64,000 nucleotides of DNA from Phaeobacter sp. A36a-5a (GTDB lineage: Bacteria > Pseudomonadota > Alphaproteobacteria > Rhodobacterales > Rhodobacteraceae), in assembly GCF_037911135.1 (NCBI RefSeq), contig NZ_JBBLYU010000002.1:1-64000 (forward strand). The letters run 5' to 3'. The notes below the pieces were generated by a model. It searched no databases. It saw only the letters and a program-made list of their open reading frames with translations, and was not told the DNA's origin. Position 1 is the first letter of the stretch, and each line of letters opens with the position of its first letter. A program made the translations under genes and the position numbers. Shown piece after piece: positions 40,450 to 51,770 of this stretch.

Positions 40450-42053
40450 GCAGCCCCCGTTTTCAGATCGGGTAGCACCGGAGCGGCTGCGATCAGAGAT
40501 GTCGTATATGGATGTTGCGGATTGGCAAACAGATCTTCTGTCCTGCCGTGTTCGACGATCTGACCCTTTTGCATGACCAGACAGCGGTCGGTCATGCTGC
40601 GCACCACATGCAGGTCATGGCTGATGAACAGATAGCTGAGCCCATAGGAGGTGCAGAGCTCTGCCAGAAGGTCAAGGATCTGCGCCCGCACGGAGACATC
40701 CAGCGCCGAGACCGCTTCGTCAAACAGGATCAGCTCCGGCCGGGTGATGAGCGCGCGGGCAATGGCGATGCGCTGGCGCTGCCCGCCGGAAAACTGGTGG
40801 ATATAGCGGCCTGCGTCCTCGGGGTTGAGGCCAACGGCACTTAGTGCCTCAGCCACGCGATCGTCCCGGTCTTGCCCACTGGGGGCGTCTGGAACGCCGT
40901 GGAAGGGTTCGGTGATCAGCCGTGCGACGCGGTGGCGGGGGTTGAAACTGCCAAAGGGATCCTGGAACACCACCTGCATCTTGCGCCGCTGCTCGGCGCT
41001 CAACCCCCTGGGCGACAGCGGGGTGCCATCCAGCAGGATCTCGCCGCCTTGCAGCGGTTCCAGCCCCAGAATGGCGCGGGTCAGGGTGGATTTCCCGCAG
41101 CCGGATTCGCCCACCAGACCCAGCCGTTCGCCACGATGCAGGGCAAAGCTGACGTGATCCACCGCGCGCATATGGTCTGCTGGCGCAAACAGGCGTTTGC
41201 GTGGCAGGGGATAGTCGCGCACCGCGTCGCGCACCTCCAGAAGGGGGGTGTCCTGCGGGTCGGTATCCACCACCGGGGGCAGGGCGGCCTGATGGTTCGA
41301 GGCGGCAAAGAGTTTTTGCGTATAGGGATGGCGACGATTGGCAAGAAGCTGCGTCGTGCTGCCGGTCTCGACCACTTCGCCTTTTCGCATGACGACGATC
41401 TGGTCGGCCATATCAGCCACCACCGCGAGATCATGGGTGATGATGATCATCCCCATACCGTAGTCGCGCACCAGATCGCGCAGCAGGTCGAGGATCTGCG
41501 CCTGTGTTGTCACATCCAGCGCGGTTGTCGGCTCATCTGCGATCAGCAGCGCCGGCCGCATGGCGATGGCCATGGCGATGACCACGCGCTGGCGCTGGCC
41601 ACCGGACAGCTCGTGCGGATAGCGGCTGAGCGGGAAGCGTTCGGCGGGCAGGCCCACCCGGTCCAGCAGGCTGCGCGCCTCTGCTTCGGCTTCGGCTTTG
41701 GTCACGCTGCTGTGTAGCAGGAGGGTTTCCATCACCTGATCGCCAATGCTCTGCACCGGGTTGAGCGCGGTCATCGGCTCCTGAAACACCATGCCGATCT
41801 TGCGCCCGCGCAGATCGCACATCTGTTCCTCGCTCAGCGCCAGCAGGTCCTGGCCCTCAAGGCTCAGATGCCCGGAAAGGCGGGTGCAATTGGGCAAAAG
41901 GCGCAGAATGGTCAGCGCGGTCAGGGATTTGCCGGACCCGCTTTCGCCGGTGATGGCTAGGATCTCGCCCGGATCTACCGACAGGGAGACATCACGCAGG
42001 ATCGGGAAGGTCCCGATGGAGAGCGAGAGGTTGGTGATCTCAAGCAGGGTCAC
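40446..42053 (-). CDS. Fused double ATPase subunit of a dipeptide/oligopeptide-type ABC transporter
   Basis: The 535-residue protein contains two complete ABC modules, corresponding to DppD and DppF in one chain. Module 1 has Walker [12 protein letters not shown], signature [19 protein letters not shown] and Walker [13 protein letters not shown]. Module 2 has [35 protein letters not shown] and [12 protein letters not shown]; its Walker B ends DEA where DEP is usual. The C-terminus of module 2 has the family's [12 protein letters not shown]. It sits on the cytoplasmic face and powers the two permeases encoded just upstream. ATG 42053 overlaps the dppC-like stop. Confidence 0.94.
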   Translation of the reverse strand: MTLLEITNLSLSIGTFPILRDVSLSVDPGEILAITGESGSGKSLTALTILRLLPNCTRLSGHLSLEGQDLLALSEEQMCDLRGRKIGMVFQEPMTALNPVQSIGDQVMETLLLHSSVTKAEAEAEARSLLDRVGLPAERFPLSRYPHELSGGQRQRVVIAMAIAMRPALLIADEPTTALDVTTQAQILDLLRDLVRDYGMGMIIITHDLAVVADMADQIVVMRKGEVVETGSTTQLLANRRHPYTQKLFAASNHQAALPPVVDTDPQDTPLLEVRDAVRDYPLPRKRLFAPADHMRAVDHVSFALHRGERLGLVGESGCGKSTLTRAILGLEPLQGGEILLDGTPLSPRGLSAEQRRKMQVVFQDPFGSFNPRHRVARLITEPFHGVPDAPSGQDRDDRVAEALSAVGLNPEDAGRYIHQFSGGQRQRIAIARALITRPELILFDEAVSALDVSVRAQILDLLAELCTSYGLSYLFISHDLHVVRSMTDRCLVMQKGQIVEHGRTEDLFANPQHPYTTSLIAAAPVLPDLKTGAA

Positions 42054-42865
42054 GCGCGACCTCCCTGCAATTTCGGGTCCAGCCAGTCGCGCAGCCCGTC
42101 CCCCATCAGGTTGAGGCCCAGAACGGTGAGGATGATCGCGCAGCCCGGCACCAGCGCCATATGGGGCGCGAGGCTGACCATGGTCTGCGCATCGGCCAGC
42201 ATCCGGCCCCAGCTGGGCACCGGCGGTTGTGCGCCAAGGCCGACGTAGCTGAGCCCCGCCTCGGCCAGAATGCCAAGCGAGAACTGGATGGTGCCCTGCA
42301 CGATCAGCAGGTTGGCGACATTGGGCAGGATATGTTCGGCTGAAATTCTGGTCGCGCCCTTGCCTGCGACGCGGGCGGCCAAAATGAACTCCCGCTGCCA
42401 GAGCGACAGTGCCGCGCCACGGGTGACGCGGGCAAAGACCGGGATGTTGAAAATGCCGATGGCGATGATCGCATTGATCGCACCGGCGCCAAGGATGGCG
42501 GTGATCAGGATGGCGATCACCAGCGACGGGAAGGCAAAGACCAGATCATTGGCCCGCATGATGCCTTCGTCCAGCCAGGACCCGCGTTTGGCTGCCGCGG
42601 CGAGGCCAAGCGGCACGCCAAGCCCCATGCCGATGCCCACCGCCACCAGTGCCACTGCAATCGAGGTGCGCGCACCAACCATGATCATCGACAGGATATC
42701 GCGGCCAAAGTGATCGGTGCCGAGCCAGTGTATGGCGTTTGGGGCTTGCAGCTTGGCGGGGATGTTCATCGCGGTGTGGTCGTAAGGCGTCCAGATGAAC
42801 GACAGCAGTGCTGCCAGCAGAACCAGTGCGGAGAGGACACCACCAAGGATGAGACTACGGGTCAT
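42050..42865 (-). CDS. ABC transporter permease, DppC type
   Basis: The 271-residue inner-membrane protein has the DppC-type start (LILGGVLSALVLLAALLSFI), the motif NAIHWLGTDHFGRDILSMIM, and the EAA-like cytoplasmic loop FILAARVAGKGATRISAEHI. About six membrane segments are visible. ATG 42865 follows GAGG; the frame is open upstream, but those residues overlap a hairpin-rich intercistronic region and are unlike the family. It pairs with the DppB-type permease encoded 121 bases upstream. Confidence 0.93.
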   Translation of the reverse strand: MTRSLILGGVLSALVLLAALLSFIWTPYDHTAMNIPAKLQAPNAIHWLGTDHFGRDILSMIMVGARTSIAVALVAVGIGMGLGVPLGLAAAAKRGSWLDEGIMRANDLVFAFPSLVIAILITAILGAGAINAIIAIGIFNIPVFARVTRGAALSLWQREFILAARVAGKGATRISAEHILPNVANLLIVQGTIQFSLGILAEAGLSYVGLGAQPPVPSWGRMLADAQTMVSLAPHMALVPGCAIILTVLGLNLMGDGLRDWLDPKLQGGRA

Positions 42866-42919
42866 CGGGGGCCTCGCGTGTCGCGGAGTGGCTTGCGTCT
42901 GACCCTGAGTAGGTGCAAA

Positions 42920-42965
42920 GCGCCCTTCCGGGGGGAGGGTCGGGCGCTGCCCGGCTGTGCCGGGC
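42920..42965 (-). promoter_or_regulatory. Intercistronic hairpins between the two permease genes
   Basis: GCGCCC (42920-42925) can pair with GGGCGC (42942-42947), and GCCCGGC (42949-42955) pairs perfectly with GCCGGGC (42959-42965) over TGT. There is no T-run on the minus strand, so RNA processing or stabilisation within the operon is more likely than termination. Confidence 0.4.
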
Positions 42966-42986
42966 ATGTGCGGGACATGTGGTTTG

Positions 42987-43934
<948 letters not shown>

Positions 43935-44129
43935 TGGCGGCAGGTTAGGGGGGCGCTGGGCGGGGGTCCAGAGCGGGCGGGCATCGACCTTGATAAATCG
44001 TCAAAGGCATTGTTTTCCAGTTGTCTGGCAGGATCGCATTAGGCGAAGGCGTGCGGCTATCGCGCAGCTGTCGCGTCGGTTGCAGATACGGGGTTTGGCG
44101 GCGCGCGGTTCCGGGCTATCTCTGGTCGC
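43935..44129. promoter_or_regulatory. Divergent promoter region for the ABC permease operon and the AcuC-like gene
   Basis: The two genes start on opposite sides of these 195 bases, so both promoters lie here. TTGATAAATCGTCAA at 43990-44004 is an imperfect dyad (TTGA-N7-TCAA) that could bind a regulator. No clear -35/-10 pair was identified. Confidence 0.4.
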
Positions 44130-45314
44130 ATGACACCGAGAACCGCCACCATTTCACTGTCTGATCCTGCTCGGACAAGATCCGTTCCAAAGGCGCTGGA
44201 GGCGCCGGTTTTTATCGGCTCGGAGATTTACCGTGGTTCCAGCTACGGGCGTGCGCATCCTTTGCGGGTGCCGAGGGTCTCAACGGTGATGGATCTGACA
44301 CGGGCGCTGGGCTGGCTGCCTGCGACGCAGTATCAGGTCTCTCCCCGGGCAAAGCCGGCCGCCCTTCGGCGCTGGCACAGCGCTGAGTATATCGCGGCGC
44401 TTCAGGCTGCCGAGCAGGCGCAGGCTGTCAGCGATGAGGTCAAGGCACGCCATCACATCGGCACCATTTCCAACCCGGTGTTCCCCGAGATTTTTCGCAG
44501 GCCGGCCACGGCTGCCGGCGGATCTATTCTGGCCGGTGAGCAGCTCGCACATGGTGGGGTGATCTACAATCCGGCCGGTGGCACCCATCACGGGATGCCG
44601 GATCGGGCGAATGGGTTCTGTTATCTGAACGACCCGGTGCTGGCGATGCTGTCACTTCGCCATCACGGTGCAGAGCGGATCGCCTATGTCGATATTGATG
44701 CCCATCATGCCGATGGGGTCGAGCATGGGTTTGCGGGGGATCCCGATGTGTTGATGATCTCCACCCATGAGGAGAACCTCTGGCCGAAGACTGGTCTGCT
44801 GGACGATGACGCAGGCGGAAACGCGCTGAATCTGCCGGTGCCGCGCGGGTTCAATGACAGCGAGATGGGCTATGTGCTGGAAGAGCTGATCCTGCCGGCG
44901 GTGGCGGATTTCGCGCCTGATGCGGTGGTCCTGCAATGCGGGGCGGATGCGGTCACCGAGGATCCTTTGGCGCATCTGGATCTGTCCAACAACGCGCATT
45001 GGTCGGTGGTGGCGGCGCTGCGCCCGCTTGCGCCGCGCTATCTGGTGCTGGGTGGCGGTGGCTATAATCCATGGTCCATCGGGCGGCTGTGGACCGGGGT
45101 CTGGGCGGTGCTGAACGGGCATCAGATCCCCGAGCGTCTGCCACCGGCGGCCGAGGGGGTGCTGCGTGGGCTAGAGTTCAAGGGGCATCGTCTGGGGCGC
45201 AACCCGCCGGAGCATTGGTTCACCACGTTGCGCGATGAACCGCGTCCCGGCCCCGTGCGCGATCAGATCCGCGAGGCTGTGACGCTGCTGCGCAGGCGGC
45301 GGGGGCTGCGCTGA
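44130..45314 (+). CDS. Histone-deacetylase-fold protein (AcuC/acetylpolyamine amidohydrolase-like)
   Basis: The 394-residue protein has the zinc deacetylase pattern: the paired His in GGTHHGMPDRANGFCYLND, metal ligands in YVDIDAHHADGVEHGF, STHEENLWPKTG, the third ligand region LQCGADAVTEDPLAHLDLS, and a glycine run VLGGGGYNP. All catalytic residues appear intact. Bacterial relatives deacetylate acetyl-CoA synthetase, acetylpolyamines or similar amides. It lies inside the ABC transporter locus but on the opposite strand, between the permease genes and the binding-protein gene. An amide or acetylamine substrate brought in by that transporter is a reasonable guess. Confidence 0.9.
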   Translation: MTPRTATISLSDPARTRSVPKALEAPVFIGSEIYRGSSYGRAHPLRVPRVSTVMDLTRALGWLPATQYQVSPRAKPAALRRWHSAEYIAALQAAEQAQAVSDEVKARHHIGTISNPVFPEIFRRPATAAGGSILAGEQLAHGGVIYNPAGGTHHGMPDRANGFCYLNDPVLAMLSLRHHGAERIAYVDIDAHHADGVEHGFAGDPDVLMISTHEENLWPKTGLLDDDAGGNALNLPVPRGFNDSEMGYVLEELILPAVADFAPDAVVLQCGADAVTEDPLAHLDLSNNAHWSVVAALRPLAPRYLVLGGGGYNPWSIGRLWTGVWAVLNGHQIPERLPPAAEGVLRGLEFKGHRLGRNPPEHWFTTLRDEPRPGPVRDQIREAVTLLRRRRGLR

Positions 45315-45332
45315 GGTCTGAGCAAACGGCAG

Positions 45333-45360
45333 CAGCGCCCCGGTCTGGGGCGCTGTTATT
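45333..45360. terminator. Terminator between the AcuC-like gene and the convergent binding-protein gene
   Basis: CAGCGCCCC (45333-45341) pairs perfectly with GGGGCGCTG (45347-45355) over GGTCT and is followed by TTATT. It serves the plus-strand gene and possibly the convergent one. Confidence 0.8.
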
Positions 45361-45385
45361 CAGTCTCTAACACTGGGGGAATGGT

Positions 45386-46864
45386 CTATCTTGCCCAGCT
45401 GACCGCCGTCAGGTCGGTGGCCTGTGTGGGCGCATTGGCCCAGAGACCTTGCAGATCCGCCTTGGCCACGCTCAGCGATGCCAGCTGGAACAGGAAGCCA
45501 TTCACATAGTCGTTTGCGATGATCTCCTGCGCCTGTTGCAGCATCTTTGTCCGGGTGTCGGGATCGGTCGTGCCCGAGAGATCCGTCATCAGCTGCTGGA
45601 AGGCGGCATTGTCATACTGGAAGTAGTAATCGGGGCGGGCATAGATGCCGATATCCATCGGCTCCGTGTGGCTGACGATGGAGAGGCCAAAGCTTTTGCC
45701 CCGGAACACGGTTTCCAGCCACTGCGCCCATTCCACATTGATGATCTCTGCGGTGATGCCGACCTCGGCCAGCTGGGCGGCGATGATTTCCCCGCCCCGG
45801 CGCGCATATGAGGGCGGCGGCAGGTGCAGCGTGGTGGTGAAGCCATCGGCCAGACCCGCCTCGGTCAGGAGGGCGCGGGATTTCTCCGGGTCATGGGCGC
45901 TGGTGCCGGTCAGATCGACATAGGCCGGGTTGTGGGGCGCAAAATGGGTGCCGATCGGGGTGCCGTAGCCAAACATCGCGCCATCAATGATGGCCTGACG
46001 GTCGATCGCATGGGCGACTGCCGCGCGGACCTTGGGGTCGTCGAAGGGCGCCTGTTTGTTGTTGATCGACAGGATTGTCTCGCCCTCGGTGGAGCCGACA
46101 AGCACCTGAAACCGCGGGTCGGCCTCAAACTGGGGCAGGTTTTCCGGCGCGGGGAAACCGGAGAAGGCATCGACATCTTCGGCCATCATCGCCGCAAAGG
46201 CCGCCGTGGGGTCGGAGATGAATTTGAAGGTTGCTCCGTCCAGCATGGCGGGCGTGCCCCAGTAATCCGGGTTGCGCACAAGATCTATCCGGTCGCCCTG
46301 AACCCAGCCATCAAAGGCAAAGGCCCCGGTCCCGACGGGCATGGTCTTGATGCTCTCGATGCTTTCGGGGGCCACGATGACGGCATCGCCCCATGCAAGG
46401 TTGAACAGCATCATACCGTTGGGCTGCGTCAGGGTCAGCCTGACGGTGAGCGGATCGACCACATCAACACTGGCGATATCTGCAAACAGCGCCTTCTGGG
46501 CATTTGTGCTATCCTCGGCGCGGGCGCGATCAAGGCTGAATTTCACATCCTCGGCGTCCATCGTGGAGCCATCGTGAAAGCGGACGTCCTTGTGCAGAGA
46601 GAAGGTGTAGGTCAGCCCATCCTCGGAGATTTCCCAGCTCTCGGCGAGACCGGGCACAACCGAGCCATCGCCCATGAAGCGGGTGAGCCCTTCAAAGACG
46701 TTGGAATAGAGCACCTGATCAATGGCCCCGGCGGCAGCGCTGGTGGGGTCCAGATGCGGCGGTTCCAGCTGCAGGGCCACGGTGACGGTCTCTCGCGCCG
46801 CAGCCGCCCCCGCCAGAATGGACAGTGCGGAACTGGCAGCAAACAGGAATGGCAATCGTGTCAT
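45386..46864 (-). CDS. ABC transporter periplasmic binding protein (peptide/nickel type, SBP_bac_5)
   Basis: The 492-residue protein has a Sec signal peptide (FLFAASSALSILAGAAAARE) and then the family pattern: VTVALQLEPPHLDPTSAA, LYSNVFEGLTRFMGDGSVVP, SWEISEDGLTYTFSLHKDVR and FHDGSTMDAEDVKFSLDR. It matches the DppBCDF-type subunits encoded on the same strand beyond the AcuC-like gene and is probably their ligand receptor, though an opposite-strand gene separates them. The ligand cannot be deduced; peptides, amines and opines are all known for the family. Confidence 0.92.
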   Translation of the reverse strand: MTRLPFLFAASSALSILAGAAAARETVTVALQLEPPHLDPTSAAAGAIDQVLYSNVFEGLTRFMGDGSVVPGLAESWEISEDGLTYTFSLHKDVRFHDGSTMDAEDVKFSLDRARAEDSTNAQKALFADIASVDVVDPLTVRLTLTQPNGMMLFNLAWGDAVIVAPESIESIKTMPVGTGAFAFDGWVQGDRIDLVRNPDYWGTPAMLDGATFKFISDPTAAFAAMMAEDVDAFSGFPAPENLPQFEADPRFQVLVGSTEGETILSINNKQAPFDDPKVRAAVAHAIDRQAIIDGAMFGYGTPIGTHFAPHNPAYVDLTGTSAHDPEKSRALLTEAGLADGFTTTLHLPPPSYARRGGEIIAAQLAEVGITAEIINVEWAQWLETVFRGKSFGLSIVSHTEPMDIGIYARPDYYFQYDNAAFQQLMTDLSGTTDPDTRTKMLQQAQEIIANDYVNGFLFQLASLSVAKADLQGLWANAPTQATDLTAVSWAR

Positions 46865-47025
46865 TGGTGGTCTCTCCCTCTGGGTGGTGGCCGCATTTTG
46901 TGACCTTTCGGAAAACTGTTCCGCGTTTTCCGTCAGGTAATCAAGGTTAGCGGGACATTTCGCCCCCTAGAAGCGCGCAGCGTAAATTGCTAGCGGTGCG
47001 CAATGCGAACGGAGAGGACAGCATC

Positions 47026-47889
47026 ATGAGTGCAACGGCCCGCAAAATGGCACCCAATGCCGAGGATATCCGCGCCCGCAAAGGCGGCACCCCGCTGGTG
47101 AGCCTCACGGCTTATACCACGCCGATGGCGCAGCTGATGGACGCGCATTGCGATTTTGTGCTGGTCGGCGACAGCGTTGGCATGGTGCTGCATGGCTTGC
47201 CCTCGACGCTTGGCGTCACGATGGAGATGATGATCCTGCACGGGCAGGCGGTGGCGCGCGGATTGAAACAGGCGATGATGGTCATCGACATGCCCTTTGC
47301 CAGCTATGAGGAAGGTCCGCAGCAGGCGTTTCGCAATGCCGCAAGGCTGATGGCTGAAACCGGCGCCGGGGCGGTCAAGCTGGAGGGCGGTGTCGAGATG
47401 GCCGAGACCATCCGCTTTCTCGTCAAACGCGGCATCCCGGTGATGGCGCATATCGGTCTCACGCCGCAGTCGATCAACACGCTGGGGGGCTACAAGGTGC
47501 AGGGCCGCGACGCGCAGGCCGATGCCGTGCTGGCGGATGCTCATGCGGTGGCGGATGCAGGCGCGTTTTCCGTGGTGCTGGAAAAGGTGCCGCAGGGGCT
47601 GGCCGATCGGATCACCGCTGAGGTGGCGATTCCGACCATCGGTATCGGGGCCAGTGCCGACTGTGACGGTCAGATTCTGGTTGTCGATGACATGCTGGGA
47701 TTCTTTACCACCTTTAAGCCGAAATTCGTGAAACGTTATGCCGATCTCGGCCCCTTGGCAGAGGCGGCGATTTCCGAGTATGCAGCCGAGGTGCGCGCGC
47801 GGAGCTTCCCGGCGGCTGAACATGTATTTGCAGACCAGGCCCCGGCACCGACGACGGCGGCACCGGCCAAGGCCCCGCAAAAGGACTGA
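47026..47889 (+). CDS. panB: 3-methyl-2-oxobutanoate hydroxymethyltransferase
   Basis: This 287-residue enzyme has the PanB landmarks [34 protein letters not shown] (metal-binding Asp), [50 protein letters not shown] and [20 protein letters not shown]. It adds a hydroxymethyl group from methylene-tetrahydrofolate to ketoisovalerate, the first step to pantoate. ATG 47026 follows GGAGAGGA. The C-terminus has an Ala/Pro-rich tail ([14 protein letters not shown]). panC follows after seven bases. Confidence 0.96.
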   Translation: MSATARKMAPNAEDIRARKGGTPLVSLTAYTTPMAQLMDAHCDFVLVGDSVGMVLHGLPSTLGVTMEMMILHGQAVARGLKQAMMVIDMPFASYEEGPQQAFRNAARLMAETGAGAVKLEGGVEMAETIRFLVKRGIPVMAHIGLTPQSINTLGGYKVQGRDAQADAVLADAHAVADAGAFSVVLEKVPQGLADRITAEVAIPTIGIGASADCDGQILVVDDMLGFFTTFKPKFVKRYADLGPLAEAAISEYAAEVRARSFPAAEHVFADQAPAPTTAAPAKAPQKD

Positions 47890-47896
47890 TCCCATC

Positions 47897-48754
47897 ATGA
47901 CTGCTCCGATCCTGCGCCGCCTGAGCGAATTGCGTGCGCTGCATTCCGACTGGCGCCGCGAGGGCGCGCGTATCGGCCTGGTGCCCACCATGGGTGCGCT
48001 GCACGAGGGGCATCTGTCGCTGGTTGCTGCGGCCAAGGCGGCCTGCGACCGGGTGATCGTCACGATTTTTGTGAACCCCAAACAGTTCAACAATGCCGAG
48101 GATCTGGCCAAATATCCGCGCACTGAACTGACCGACGCGGAGAAACTGGCGCCCTACGGGGTCGATGCCATCTATGTGCCCGACCCGGATCAGATCTACC
48201 CCGAAGGCTATGCGACCACGGTGTCGGTGGCGGGGCTGACCGATGTGCTGGAGGGCGAGTTTCGTCCGGGTCATTTTGACGGGGTGGCGACGGTCGTGGC
48301 GAAGCTGTTCCTGCAAAGCGGCGCCGATCAGGCATTTTTCGGCGAGAAGGATTATCAGCAGCTGATGGTGGTCACCCGTATGGCGCGGGATCTGGATATT
48401 CCGATCACCGTGCAGGGCTGTGCCACGGTGCGCGAAGCCTCCGGGCTGGCGATGTCCTCGCGCAATATGCGCCTGTCAGCCGAGGCGCTGGGCAAGGCGG
48501 GGCAGCTTTATCCGGTGCTTAGCGACCTGGCCGGGCAGCTGCGCGGTAGGGCCGAGTTTGGTGCGCTTGTCGAGAGCGCGCGTGCGCGACTGGCCGCGGC
48601 CGGTTTTGGCGAGATCGAATATCTGGACCTGCGCTGTGCCGAAACGCTGGCCCCACTTGTCCGCCCCGACCGCCCGGCCCGGCTGCTGGCGGCTGCCTGG
48701 CTGGATGGCATCCGGTTGATCGACAATATCGCGGTTGATCAACTAAATGATTAG
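47897..48754 (+). CDS. panC: Pantothenate synthetase
   Basis: The 285-residue enzyme has [17 protein letters not shown] with the HxGH nucleotide site, [48 protein letters not shown] and MSSRNMRLS with the KMSKS-like SSRN. It joins pantoate and beta-alanine with ATP in coenzyme A synthesis. It is in an operon with panB. Confidence 0.96.
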   Translation: MTAPILRRLSELRALHSDWRREGARIGLVPTMGALHEGHLSLVAAAKAACDRVIVTIFVNPKQFNNAEDLAKYPRTELTDAEKLAPYGVDAIYVPDPDQIYPEGYATTVSVAGLTDVLEGEFRPGHFDGVATVVAKLFLQSGADQAFFGEKDYQQLMVVTRMARDLDIPITVQGCATVREASGLAMSSRNMRLSAEALGKAGQLYPVLSDLAGQLRGRAEFGALVESARARLAAAGFGEIEYLDLRCAETLAPLVRPDRPARLLAAAWLDGIRLIDNIAVDQLND

Positions 48755-48821
48755 TAGGGGCTGGTAGCGGTCGCAGTTTTACGTCTAATCTCTGCTCCAA
48801 ACGACCCAGGGGAGGGGCAAG

Positions 48822-50306
48822 ATGACGTATATTCTGGCGATTGATCAGGGCACGACCTCGACCAGAGCGATCCTGTTCGATGATAAGATGCAGGCGGTGG
48901 GATCCGCGCAGCAGGAATTCCCGCAGCATTTTCCGCAGGCCGGCTGGGTCGAGCATGACCCGGAGGATCTGTGGAGCACGACGCTGGATGTCTGTCGGCA
49001 GGTGATGCAGGCGCAGGACGTCAAGGCGGCGGATATTGCCGGCATCGGTATCACCAACCAGCGCGAAACCACGGTGGTCTGGGATCGCCACAGCGGCAAG
49101 GCGGTCCACAATGCCATTGTCTGGCAGGACCGCCGCACCAGCGCCATCTGCGAAGAGCTGCGCGCCGCGGGCCACGAGGACAGCGTGCGCCAGAAAACCG
49201 GGCTGCTGCTGGATCCCTATTTCTCGGGCACCAAGCTGAAGTGGATTCTGGACACTGTGCCAGATGCCCGCGCCCGGGCCGAGGCGGGAGATCTGCTGTT
49301 TGGCACTGTCGACAGCTTTCTGATCTGGCGGCTGACCGGTGGCGCCTCCCATGTGACCGATGCGACCAATGCGGCGCGGACGCTGATGTATGATATCCGC
49401 AAGGGGCGCTGGAGCAGCGAGATCTGCGGCTTTCTCGGGGTGCCGCGCGGGATGTTGCCGGAGGTCAAGGATTGTGCCGCAGATTTCGGCACCACCAAGG
49501 CAGAGTTCCTGGGCGGCGAGATCGCCATTCTGGGGGTTGCCGGCGATCAGCAGGCGGCCACCATCGGGCAGGCCTGTTTCCAGCCGGGGATGATGAAATC
49601 GACCTATGGCACGGGCTGTTTTGCGCTGCTGAACACCGGTGATACGCCGGTTGTGTCGCAGAACCGGATGCTGACCACCATCGCCTATCAGCTGGACGGC
49701 GCGCCGACCTATGCGCTGGAAGGGTCCATTTTCATCGCCGGTGCGGCGGTGCAATGGCTGCGCGACGGTCTGGGCATTATCGGCTCGGCCCAGGAGAGCG
49801 GTGCGCTGGCGCGCAATGCCGATCCCGGTCAGGACGTCATTCTGGTGCCGGCCTTTACCGGGCTTGGTGCACCTTATTGGAAACCCGATTGCCGGGGCGG
49901 GATGTTCGGTCTGACCCGCAGCTCGGGGCCTGCGGAATTTGCCCGCGCGGCGTTGCAGAGCGTGGCCTATCAGACCCGTGACCTCTGGGAGGCGATGCGG
50001 GCGGATTGGCAAGGCGAGAGTCTGGTCACCCTGCGCGTGGATGGCGGCATGAGTGCCAGCAACTGGACCATGCAGAGCCTGGCGGATCTGTTGGGGGCGG
50101 CTGTGGATCGGCCGGTGATGCAGGAAACCACCGCGCTTGGGGCCGCCTGGCTGGCGGGGATGCGGGCCGGTGTCTATCCCGATCAGGCCGGGTTTGCCGA
50201 GACCTGGGCGCTGGATCAGCAATTCACCCCGGCGATGGATGAAGACCGGCGCAGCGCCGCCTATGGGCGCTGGAAACGCGCGGTTGAGGCAGTGATCGGC
50301 GTCTGA
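48822..50306 (+). CDS. glpK: Glycerol kinase
   Basis: The 494-residue FGGY-family kinase starts [20 protein letters not shown] and carries [82 protein letters not shown] and [20 protein letters not shown]. It phosphorylates glycerol to glycerol 3-phosphate. A GGGGAGGGG ribosome site precedes ATG 48822. No glpF, glpD or transporter genes are adjacent, so it appears as a single-gene unit; a terminator follows. Confidence 0.96.
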   Translation: MTYILAIDQGTTSTRAILFDDKMQAVGSAQQEFPQHFPQAGWVEHDPEDLWSTTLDVCRQVMQAQDVKAADIAGIGITNQRETTVVWDRHSGKAVHNAIVWQDRRTSAICEELRAAGHEDSVRQKTGLLLDPYFSGTKLKWILDTVPDARARAEAGDLLFGTVDSFLIWRLTGGASHVTDATNAARTLMYDIRKGRWSSEICGFLGVPRGMLPEVKDCAADFGTTKAEFLGGEIAILGVAGDQQAATIGQACFQPGMMKSTYGTGCFALLNTGDTPVVSQNRMLTTIAYQLDGAPTYALEGSIFIAGAAVQWLRDGLGIIGSAQESGALARNADPGQDVILVPAFTGLGAPYWKPDCRGGMFGLTRSSGPAEFARAALQSVAYQTRDLWEAMRADWQGESLVTLRVDGGMSASNWTMQSLADLLGAAVDRPVMQETTALGAAWLAGMRAGVYPDQAGFAETWALDQQFTPAMDEDRRSAAYGRWKRAVEAVIGV

Positions 50307-50314
50307 CATTGCCG

Positions 50315-50340
50315 CAGGCGGGCGCTCCCGCCTGTTCCTT
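50315..50340 (+). terminator. Terminator after glpK
   Basis: CAGGCGGG (50315-50322) pairs with CCCGCCTG (50327-50334) over CGCT, followed by TTCCTT, starting 8 bases after the glpK stop. Confidence 0.75.
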
Positions 50341-50373
50341 CACAGTCGTGGACTGTGTCTGCGCAGTTGGGGT

Positions 50374-50396
50374 GGCGCCGCGCGATGCGCGGCGCC
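50374..50396 (-). terminator. Hairpin after the convergent FAD monooxygenase gene
   Basis: GGCGCCGCGC (50374-50383) pairs perfectly with GCGCGGCGCC (50387-50396) over GAT, eight bases beyond the minus-strand stop. There is no T-run, so termination strength is uncertain. Confidence 0.5.
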
Positions 50397-50404
50397 CGGT
50401 CGCC

Positions 50405-51661
50405 TCAGTTGATGCGGGTGCCTGCGGGTATGGTGCGGGGGCGGGCGTTCAGCTCTTCGATCGAAAACCCGGCGATGGATTTGTATTTCGCGGCATGGGC
50501 GGCGAGCTGATCCTGCGGGATCACGTCGTTGATGTCGGTGAACTCCCCGCCGCAGAGATCCTCGACCTGTTGCAACACGCCGTCGGGGCCTCCCCCTGCG
50601 CGGTTGGCCATGCCAACGGCGGTGGTGACGGGACGCAGGGCGTTTTCGTAGCGGGTGAGGGCCTCAGGTGTTGCGCCATGGGTCAGCATCTGGGCGCCAA
50701 TCACGCGGGCGTCGACAATGGCCTGGCTGGCGCCGTTAGACCCGACCGGATAGGTCGGATGTGCGGCGTCGCCCATCAGGCTGACCGGGCCATCCTGCCA
50801 GCATGGTAGCGGGTCGCGGTCCACCATTGGATATTCATAGACGGTTTCGGCTCCGGTGATCAGCGCGGGCACGTCGATCCAGTCAAAGCGCCAATCGGCA
50901 AAATCCGGCAGAATGTCATCTATGTCGGCAGCGCGGTTCCAGCTTTCCTTGTTCCGGGGCACACCGGGATCGAATTGTTTCTCTGCGATCCAGTTGATTA
51001 CCGCCTTGCCGTCGGCGTCGGGCGCGCTGATCGGATAGGCCACCAGCCGCAGGTGGTCATGGCCGATCATTGCCATGGCCGCGCCGCCGTGGAAGGCCGG
51101 GGCCTGTGTGGTGGCGCGCCACAGGATGCGACCGTTCCAGATCGGTGCGCCCTCACCCGGATACATCTGCGCGCGGATGGCGGAATGGATGCCGTCGGCG
51201 CCGATCAGGAGATTGCCCTGCGCGCCGCGCCCGCCGTCCAGAAGCAGGGTGACGCCGTGATCTGTGAGCTCATATCCCGCCGCCCGCGCGCCGGTGGTGA
51301 GGACGCTGTCGCCCGCGCGGGCGAGGAGCGCGTGATAGAGCATCATCTGCAAGGCGCCGCGATGGACGGAAAACTGCGGCCAGCTGTAGCCCGCCGCCTG
51401 GCCGCGCGGCTCCTCCCAGATGGTGTTGCCCAGTTTGGAATAAAATCCCAGCTGCCGTGTGCGGACGCCGATGGCGGAGAGCTCGGCCTCCAACCCCAGA
51501 TCGAAGAGCTCGCGCACCGCATTGGGTTGCAGATTGATGCCGACGCCCATCGGTTTCAGCGTTTCGGTGGCCTCGTAGATGTGGAAGGGCACACCCAGCT
51601 CGTGCAGGGTGAGGCCAAGTGTGAGCCCCGCGATCCCGGCCCCCGCAATCATCACTGTCAT
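50405..51661 (-). CDS. FAD-dependent aromatic-ring monooxygenase-like protein (class A flavoprotein)
   Basis: The 418-residue protein has the dinucleotide motif MIAGAGIAGLTLGLTLHELG, the central GADGIHSAIRAQMYPG (DG motif), and the second FAD motif LMGDAAHPTYPVGSNGASQA. These mark the salicylate-hydroxylase / 6-hydroxynicotinate monooxygenase class, which hydroxylates or decarboxylates aromatic rings with NAD(P)H. The substrate is unknown. ATG 51661 is directly upstream of the first motif. It stands alone, not next to the hpa operon. Confidence 0.88.
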   Translation of the reverse strand: MTVMIAGAGIAGLTLGLTLHELGVPFHIYEATETLKPMGVGINLQPNAVRELFDLGLEAELSAIGVRTRQLGFYSKLGNTIWEEPRGQAAGYSWPQFSVHRGALQMMLYHALLARAGDSVLTTGARAAGYELTDHGVTLLLDGGRGAQGNLLIGADGIHSAIRAQMYPGEGAPIWNGRILWRATTQAPAFHGGAAMAMIGHDHLRLVAYPISAPDADGKAVINWIAEKQFDPGVPRNKESWNRAADIDDILPDFADWRFDWIDVPALITGAETVYEYPMVDRDPLPCWQDGPVSLMGDAAHPTYPVGSNGASQAIVDARVIGAQMLTHGATPEALTRYENALRPVTTAVGMANRAGGGPDGVLQQVEDLCGGEFTDINDVIPQDQLAAHAAKYKSIAGFSIEELNARPRTIPAGTRIN

Positions 51662-51770
51662 CTGGCCTGTCCTTTTGTGCGCTGTCGAAATGCCGATATT
51701 AGAATCACGGCACCCGCATCGGGGCAAGGGGGGCAGATGCCTTTGCTAGAGCCTGATAGCCGCGGATGCG

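Noticed and set aside
48519-50309. Long minus-strand open frame opposite panC and glpK
   Set aside because: It spans two confirmed genes on the other strand, and its Pro/Arg/His-rich product is typical of GC-driven antisense frames.
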